From assembly GCF_000485595.1 (NCBI RefSeq), contig NW_014577326.1:126682-190681 (forward strand): a stretch of 64,000 nt of DNA, given 5' to 3'. Shown here piece by piece: positions 56,826 to 64,000 of this stretch. The translations under genes and the position numbers were made by a program. Source of the stretch: Priapulus caudatus (Eukaryota; Priapulida; Priapulimorpha; Priapulimorphida; Priapulidae). The first letter of the stretch is position 1; every line of letters begins with the position of its first letter. The notes beneath the pieces are model-generated. The model saw nothing but the letters and a program-made list of their open reading frames with translations, made no database searches and was not told the origin of the DNA.

Positions 56826-58200
56826 TCTATCATACATGCTATATCTATGATACATCTATGATATATCTGATATTATGATACTACTGGATCTATGAATATA
56901 TATCTATGAATTACATGATACATCTATCATATAATACAGATCTAAAATCTATGATAGGCTTTGCTATACCGGTAGTGCTATATATATACTAATAATTTGG
57001 CTAATCTTGTGTGTGTGTGTGTTGTTTGTTGTCCTCGTTTCTCGCGCCCGCTGATTTTGTCCACTCATCGCGACCTAGACTGAAAGATATATTTCAGATC
57101 ACCGACGTCTGAGATGTTCTGGAGCTGAGAAATTTTTTTTTAAAGTTCAAGTATTAGTATTTTAGTCAATAGATGGCAGTGCGTACAAGGCAATCCACAT
57201 CACATAACGTGGGCAATTACACTGCGCTCTCTGACTGCGCCGTATGAGCATATTCAGAATCAGCCACTCTGGCGAGAGTAGTTCTGGGCTCAATACAAAA
57301 TCTATTTCCTTCGCGTCCTCAGATCCCCGCCCCCACTGCAGATTCGCCGTCCCTGATCACGTCTGCGTTTGCGTAACACCGTACTGACACAGTATTCAGT
57401 TGGCCAGTAGCTGTGCAGTGTTCTGTTGTACCCAGTGCAGTGGTTTTCCTTTTCAGTTACATGAAATATTTAACTTTATCTGTGTCACTTAAACAGGAGT
57501 TATAATTAAAGACAACATGTTGCTGTTCTGAACGGGTATACTTCTGCTAGTATATATAATTTAAAGTTGTTCAGGACCAAATTTATAGTGTTCGCGCATA
57601 ATAGAGAACTCGCAGCCTAAGATAAAACGTAACATATAAGTTTTTAGAATGCAGCAGCGTCTGGGCAGTGGTTCTCGGCTAAAATTTCAAAAAAGTTCAA
57701 GACAGTTAAAAATTTATAAAAATTCTATTTCATGCATAGATCGGGCGTACAAGATTCAACATTACTAGCACAGTCAGCCGTCCTGTGTGAATCCACATGG
57801 TGTATAACCATAAACGGCCGCCAGTACCGAACTGGATAAAGCAATTCTGACCCTCTGTCCGCATAAAACCCATTGATTCGCTGGGTTCGAATCCCACCTC
57901 TTTGGAAAATGCTTTGTTGCTTTACCTTTTGGACCTGTTTGAGTATGTACTTCTGCCGTATTCACACATTAATTTCAAAATCTTAATTTTGTTACCGACA
58001 CTTAATACGTTTTTAGTAAAAATGCCAGCAATAAACTAACATGTAGTATGATAATGATAGCGCAAACTGAACGGGAACACTGTCACAGGAAGCCTATGTA
58101 TGTTAGCATATCAAATATTATTATATTTTCTATATAATTTCATTTTATTATTTATATTTTGAGCTTTTCATTTTAATGACTTTTAGCTTTTGACTTTCTT
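56826..58200. other. Intergenic; CTATGATA-rich start, tRNA-like B-box only
   Basis: 56826-56960 is rich in ATCTATGATA repeats. Around 57890 the text GGGTTCGAATCCCA matches a tRNA T-arm/B-box, but no complete cloverleaf could be built. Nothing else is supported. Confidence 0.4.
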
Positions 58201-58214
58201 AATGATTTTTACTG

Positions 58215-58470
58215 TTGGGATGCGGATGGGAATTGGATGGCATGCGATGGATGGGATGGGATGGGATGGGCATGGCAGTGGATAGATGGGATGGCTTGGG
58301 ATGGCGGTGCGAGCGGATGGCATGGCAATGGGATCGGCATGGCCTGGGGATGCGCGATGAGAATGGCGATGCGATGGATGGGATATGGGATGGGAGTGCG
58401 GATGGGATCGGTCAATTGGATGGGATGGCATGGGACTGCCCGAATGCGGATGGATGGCATGGATGCAGTC
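58215..58470 (+). repeat. GGATGGGATGGCAT minisatellite
   Basis: Irregular GATGG pentamer-based array over about 250 bp. Open frames with Trp/Met/Gly (or Pro/His on minus) are artefacts of the repeat. Confidence 0.88.
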
Positions 58471-58499
58471 GGATAATCATATATAAGGTGTGATTTTTT

Positions 58500-61035
58500 G
58501 GGGTATTTTCCTTTCAACCAGCGGTCACCCAACTGAGTAACGCCACTGATTTCCCGGCAGACGCCGAGGTATCCCGCCTGAGTGCAGTAGATAGAAGATA
58601 CACCTGTGTAACTTTAATGGACTTGTGCTATATAACGTTTATCATGGAGATGCGTCGAGCGGCGAGCGTGGTGGTGGGTGGCTCTAATCCAGCAAAGCAC
58701 GTTTCATCCTTTGTTACAGTCACACAATCCATGTTTAACCCTCCTCTTGGAGGAGCAAAAGGTTATCAGACACTTACTCTTCCGCACGTCAGCAAGAAAG
58801 TAAGATTTTCACGGTCTTTCAATAAAGTGATAAAACGGTAGTCAAAAAGGTAGGACAAAAAAAGTTTGCAATGTCCGTTGAACCATGTGCATCAGGAAAT
58901 GTCCCAAAAAATCTGATTTTTCCGCGCCACTGTCCTTTGACCGTGAGCCCTCCAATTTCGCGCTGGTGATGGGTTTCGTCCCCATAATAGCTATAACATC
59001 AAATATTAAGAGCGTAAGGTGAGCCGTTGAAGATCAACTGTTGAACCTTTGAAGCGTCCTTGACCCCAGCAAATTCGACATCGCCGCAGTCCTTTCGGTC
59101 AGACCCACCGACGTCCCGATATCAATATCGTACATCGGCGCGTTAAGATTTGTGCCGTAACTGTTGGACTGCAGCGAACGGCATGATGGACATTCATGCG
59201 ATTCTACAAGGCGCTGGCATCTGACTTCGTTACTGAGCTATAAGGGAGCAACCGTGCAGTGTTGCTTGTGATTATTCTCTATGCTACAGAGAACACACAG
59301 CGATATAAGCTACTAACAACCCCTGACCTTTCACTCACGCTTCCATCTTCTTTTTAGGATGTATCACTAGATCCTAGTATATCAGCCAATATATGTACAA
59401 CACCGTTAAACATCTAACTGTTATCTACAGTTATGAAAGCGGTAGTCAAGTGCCGACGCGAAAAAGTTCTCACTGGTTTCTATTGCATCCGTGTCCTGTA
59501 ACAGATAAGCAAGTCTGCCCTTTGATCTGCTGACCATCTGACCATCCTGGACATCTTTATGCAGTCACGCATTTTTGTACTGCAACAATCCACGTTTGCA
59601 AGACGCACGGTCTCTGTGTCCGGAATACCGCTATTCGCTATATAGCCGAATAAAGGGAAATCTGGTATTCCGCATATTTCACAAACCTTAAACCTTTCAC
59701 CTTGCCGGTCAACTTTCCAACATATCACCTCTACCCACCCACTGTGAAGCGCCATTTCCGAGATGTGTTGCTATTTATCGATGCACATGGAAACCATCAC
59801 GGACATCTTTGGCGGAATGCGCGGTTGACTCAGCAGGCATTCCACAGAAACCAAGTGATTTTCTGTGTGGAGTTGTGTGTACAGTAATCGCAGATGTGTA
59901 AGCCATATGTACTAGAGGGAGTAATGAGCAGAGACGACAATTAACCTTTCACAAGATTTCGCATGGTGATAATCTCGCACTTGAAATATGCAATCATGTA
60001 CACTATTTGATTGAACTCTACATACATCTCTCTAGTTTCTTGTTGCGCACCGTCGAGTTAACAGTGAAACTCTAGGGTGCACACAGACACTCGCAACTCC
60101 GCACTAGAAAGAGCACAATTTCTCAATATATACTTTATATACACATATGAAAGCAAGGGACGATGATTCCACTACTTTACAAAACATGCAGTGCATAGAT
60201 GATGTGTCAACCTTTGTGTATCTGGTCTATGCATTACAGAATATAGTTCCGCAAAGAAATCGGCACTACGATCTAATTAATAAGGCTTGAGGAAGTTTTA
60301 TGTGTTATCTGGAAGTAATTATCAGGATTGAATAATAATTATTATTATATAGATTAATCTATTATTATTCACGTCCCTGGTTTTATGGTATAAGAGTACT
60401 GGTCAATGACTTATTCTCTCATGATTAAATGTGTTATTATTCGCTATACATGTATTTAACTTTTTGAAAGGCTACTGTGTAACAAGCTAACTATGAGTAT
60501 GAACCAGCGAACAAATGTACACGAAGTCCAACAACTTTTCTTCCTATCCAAGAAGGCAATTGCTTCAAAAAACTTTTTGATAAACCCAATTTACATAAAT
60601 AATATAAACTCTTGTAAGCGGTGTCATATTGATCGCGCCCACCGCAGCTGATAGATACAGTGATGGCATTGGAATCGTTGGAATTTTCATCATCGATCAT
60701 CAGCCGCACCCACCAACCGATTAACAATCGGTTGAATATTATTCAGCGCGGCACCAGAATTGAAATTATGACATATAATAACGTATTTTTCATAATCACA
60801 ATATTCCTAAATGCTAACAGCATTTCATACTTGCATTATGTTTTGGTGTAGGTTAGTTTTACTGGCTTCCCAACTGTAAAGTAACTAAAAAAACACAACA
60901 AATAAAATAAGGAGTCATATTTCATCAATGCTTTTTGATAATTTATTATTTATTTTCGTAATCAAGCACTTAGCCGGTTGCTGGCAGAGCGACTGGCTTT
61001 GCGATTAATAATCGATCCTCAGGACATCATACTAG
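58500..61035. other. Intergenic, no gene supported
   Basis: Short frames at 58617 (+), 59480 (-) and 60491 (-) lack motifs, splice partners and family resemblance. A small palindromic ATTATTATATAGATTAATCT patch is near 60335-60370. Confidence 0.35.
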
Positions 61036-61155
61036 ATACTCACTTGAGGGAGAGAGATGGGGAGAGAAAGCAGAGAGATGGGGAGGAGAGAGAGATGAAG
61101 GAGTGAGGGGAAGGGGAGGGAGGAAAAGATAGAGAAGAGAGAGAGAAGAGAGAGA

Positions 61156-61197
<42 letters not shown>

Positions 61198-61573
61198 GGG
61201 GGGGGGGGGGAGAGAGACGAGAAGAAAGAGAGAGAGAGAGAAGAGAAGAGAGAAGAGAGAGAGAGAGAGAGAGAGATGGAGAAAGAGAGAAGAGAGAAAT
61301 GCAGAGGGGTGAGGGAGGGGAGGGAGAGAAAAAAGTAAAAGATAAGAGAGAGAGAGGAGAGAGAGAGAGAGAGAAGAGCAGAGAGAGAGAGAGAGAAGAC
61401 AGAGAGAGAGAGAGAGCGAGAGAGCGAAGAGAGAGGGAGAATGGGGAGAGAGAGAGGGAGAGGAGAGAGAAGAAGAGAGAGAAGAGATGGAGAGAGGAGA
61501 GAGAAAAATGAGAGGCGAGGTGGGGGGGGGTGAGGGTAGGGCGGAGCGGGAAAAAGATAGAAGAGGAAGCGAG

Positions 61574-61620
<47 letters not shown>

Positions 61621-61965
61621 GCGAGAGAGAGAGAGCGAGAGAGAGATGCGGGAGAGAGGAGAGAATGAGAGAGAGAGAGAGAGAGGAGAGAGAATGAGAG
61701 ACGAAGAGACGAGAAAATGAGAGGGAGTGAGGAGGATGGACCCCGGGAGCGCAAAAAAGATAGAGAAGACGAGAGAGAAGAGAGAGAAGAGCGAGAGAGA
61801 GAGAGAGACGAGAGGACGAGAGAGGAGAGAGAGAGATGGAGAGAGGAGAGAGAGAGCGAGAGATCGAGAGAGAGAGAGAGAGAGAGATAGAAGAAAAAAA
61901 AGAAGAGAGAGTAGAGAGAGAGAGAGAGACAGGAGAGAGAGAGAGAGAGAGAGAGAGAGCAGAGA
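61036..61965 (+). repeat. ~930-bp GA-rich microsatellite tract
   Basis: GAGAGA runs interrupted by GGGGAG, AAAAGATAGA and ATGGAG segments. Adenine and guanine make up nearly all of the + strand. The complementary Ser/Leu frames of up to about 347 codons are not proteins. Confidence 0.93.
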
Positions 61966-63389
61966 GCCGTGATACATCCCTTCCAGAAGAAGGTATCCCT
62001 GACAAAATAGCTGGGAAGCTTGTATTGATTTGACCTACGCGTTTCAGCTGAGGGGAACCACAGTGTCTTGCGGGCGTGCTCAATAAGTACCAGAAGGCCT
62101 CCTATGCCTCACGTTAGCTTGTGCATTAGCGCGCGCGCAACATTTATTTTAAGTGTTGTTGGGCTCAGGGAGGAGTAACAGATTTTTGCAGGGTGGCGTA
62201 TACAGTGATCTAAAGGGCAAAAGACGGGTGTGTTGCGAATTCGTTCCTGTGCGCGCGTTCGTGCGTGTTTGTGAGGGTGCGTGTGTGACTACGTGCGTCT
62301 GTGTACTACTGCGTACGATACTGTGCTTTCTAGCAGAGTATGTATATAGCTGTAAGTGTAATACCGTTTCACGATTTTATGCCCCACATGTATGCAATTA
62401 TACTGCAATTTGTGGTAAAATTGTTACTCGGTGAAATTGAAAGTCGTTACTTATAGTCCAGTGGCAAATTATTCACAGTAATGGGTGCAGCGGTAAGGTA
62501 TTCGCATTGCAATAGGTGAAGCAGCCAGTTACAGTGCGCCTACAGGCGTAGTCATTCCGATCCCGAACCTTCCCATGTATATCTTATACGCAGCCCTGCA
62601 CTTGCATAGAATCAAGAATGATGTCGCTCTGCTGTTGTCAATAAATAAAATATTATGATTGCATTTGTTTGAGTGAGATAACTAGCGTCTTTTCGAGACT
62701 GTACACGCGCGTGTTTTTTTATTACGCAAAGATATTGATTTCAATCGTCAAATAGATGAAGAAAAATGTGCACGTGTTCCACAGGGTTTCGCTCTAGCTC
62801 TGAAATATTAATGATGACCTCGAATCGGCCAAATCACGCCGCTCAATGCATGCAGGTTTGTGGTGTGGTTGAGCTAGGTGAGTTGTAAGGTAATTAATTG
62901 TGCGGGTTTTCCGTGTACTGCTACGCATGCTCAGCGAGCACGAGCATGTTTAATTATGAACTAATGGTTGTGACGGTTAGTTCTAAGATGCAGAGAGATT
63001 AAAGTCGGCAGCACTTTACGAGCTAAATTTAACGTTGAGTGGCTCGACCGATTCGTCGTGCATTTTCGACAAGTATGCGTTAAAATCCAGCACTGCCGTC
63101 TGTCATGTTCGATGTTGGTCACACAGGAACCTGTAGCGGAATTGAGTCAAAATTATCGGAAACCTATAGCCAGTAGTCATATTCACATAATAACATCCTT
63201 ATTTTACTTGTGCCAATAATTTACTGATAATTGCCAGATGCTTTCTTCCATGAAAAACGGTAAATAAACAATTGCTCGCACATATTAACTGCCAGAGCCA
63301 GTGTGTTACTGGAATAGCTAGGCTCATTCGTACAACGTGACACTGAAACCCATCTCAGCGAACATGGATTATTCACCACTGTAAGTTTG
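61966..63389. other. Intergenic; weak tRNA-like sequence at ~62480
   Basis: GGGTGCAGCGGTAAGGTATT followed by TTCGATC-less text resembles a tRNA A-box region, perhaps a SINE remnant. No complete tRNA or SINE tail was found. Otherwise unique. Confidence 0.3.
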
Positions 63390-63399
63390 CCAAGATCGT

Positions 63400-63616
63400 T
63401 ATGCTGGTCTAGGTTGTCATAGTGTTTATGCAACTCTAGGTTGTCATGGTGTTCATGAAGCTCTAGGTTGCCATGGTGTTCATGAAGCTCTAGGTTGCCA
63501 TGGTGTTCATGCAGCTGTAGGTTGCCATGGTGTTCACGCAGCTCTAGGTTGCCATGGTGTTCACGCAGCTCTAGGTTGCCATGGTGTTCGTGCAGCTCTA
63601 GGTTGCCATGGTGTTC
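63400..63616. repeat. 27-bp minisatellite (CTCTAGGTTGCCATGGTGTTCATG..)
   Basis: About eight contiguous copies of a 27-bp unit with one or two changes each. Because 27 is a multiple of three, both strands stay open; the minus strand reads repeated EHHGNLELH. It abuts the dispersed repeat at 63615. Confidence 0.92.
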
Positions 63617-64000
63617 AATAATATGCTCTGAGCGCGAACGCGGTGGCAGGAGGGCGCACTTGATTCGGTTGCCAGTGAGTTTATCAGAAGAATACCCGGC
63701 TACAGTAGGGTCCCTGTATACAGAGAGTTGCGCCAACTCAGGATTTGACGCCATTTTGTTTCCAAATGGATCCTCACCGCTGCCGCTTAAGTACAGCGCT
63801 GTATGGATACGCTGTACAATGGTCCGTAGTAATTAATTAGACTAATCGTGCTTCAATAAACTCAAAATTTACAGAGATTATAGCTAAGACATCTGTCTAT
63901 GGGTATATATAGATTTCTAGAAATGTAACTGAAATCGTTCGTGCCATATGATAATTTAATTGTACACTTTCTTACGGCCATAGCCGTGCGTATCCATTTG
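63615..64000 (-). repeat. Dispersed repeat, inverted copy truncated by the window edge
   Basis: Reverse complement of 56392-56825 with scattered substitutions and small indels. The copy continues beyond the window. Confidence 0.88.

Noticed and set aside
57830-57912. tRNA gene suggested by GGGTTCGAATCCCA
   Set aside because: No acceptor stem, D-arm or anticodon arm could be matched; only a B-box-like segment.
61027-62083. Frames of up to 347 codons of Ser/Leu (minus) and Arg/Glu (plus)
   Set aside because: Pure GA microsatellite translation.
62480-62580. tRNA or SINE suggested by a TGCAGCGGTAAGG A-box-like text
   Set aside because: No T-arm with TTCGA and no tail; too little to call.
63400-63616. 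CRISPR-like regular repeat
   Set aside because: Units are contiguous with no unique spacers, in a eukaryotic context; it is a minisatellite.

Overview
This window looks like nuclear DNA of an invertebrate animal, probably a marine one. It has spliceosomal genes with GT-AG introns of about 0.2 to 5.6 kb, wide AT-rich intergenic stretches, many miniature inverted-repeat elements and two N-gaps. There are no operons, ribosome binding sites or other prokaryotic signals. Phylum cannot be fixed from the sequence alone. I rebuilt the genes by hand from splice sites, codon phase and remembered family motifs; no database search was possible.

Layout. 1-2.87 kb is intergenic and rich in simple sequence. 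2.97-17.47 kb (+) is one complete gene, a UVRAG/VPS38 orthologue: 16 coding exons, every junction in phase, 596 codons plus stop. Its 5.6 kb first intron is packed with miniature DNA transposons (mariner-, Harbinger- and hAT-like), and intron 15 carries a three-copy tandem repeat. 17.5-22 kb is intergenic, with a suspicious exact duplication across an N-gap and one orphan exon. A THAP-domain half-exon lies at 22.03-22.12 kb. 22.5-24.5 kb is a minisatellite that switches from purine-rich to pyrimidine-rich at its centre. 25-33 kb is a bed of fold-back and TIR elements, some nested.

33.5-35.3 kb holds the 3' end of a Helitron (- strand) abutting a 434-aa PIN/FEN-nuclease-like ORF with a Cys-rich tail (+). 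38.9-49.8 kb is the most interesting part. A nine-exon BEN-domain gene (-, 505 aa, intact) and a four-exon CACTA/EnSpm-type transposase gene (+, 754 aa, catalytic residues present) diverge from a shared 1.4 kb interval. They may form a two-gene autonomous transposon, or a host BEN gene beside a transposase. 50-64 kb is mostly repeats: degenerate duplicated segments, a Harbinger-like element inserted into a repeat whose empty site is also in the window (22.27 kb), a 1 kb GA tract, a 27-bp minisatellite and an inverted pair of a dispersed repeat at 56.4 and 63.6 kb. One convincing start exon (54.09 kb) suggests another host gene that is otherwise unresolved.

UVRAG is the only gene with a clear cellular role (class III PI3-kinase complex II, endosome and autophagosome maturation). 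Nearly everything else recognisable is mobile DNA.
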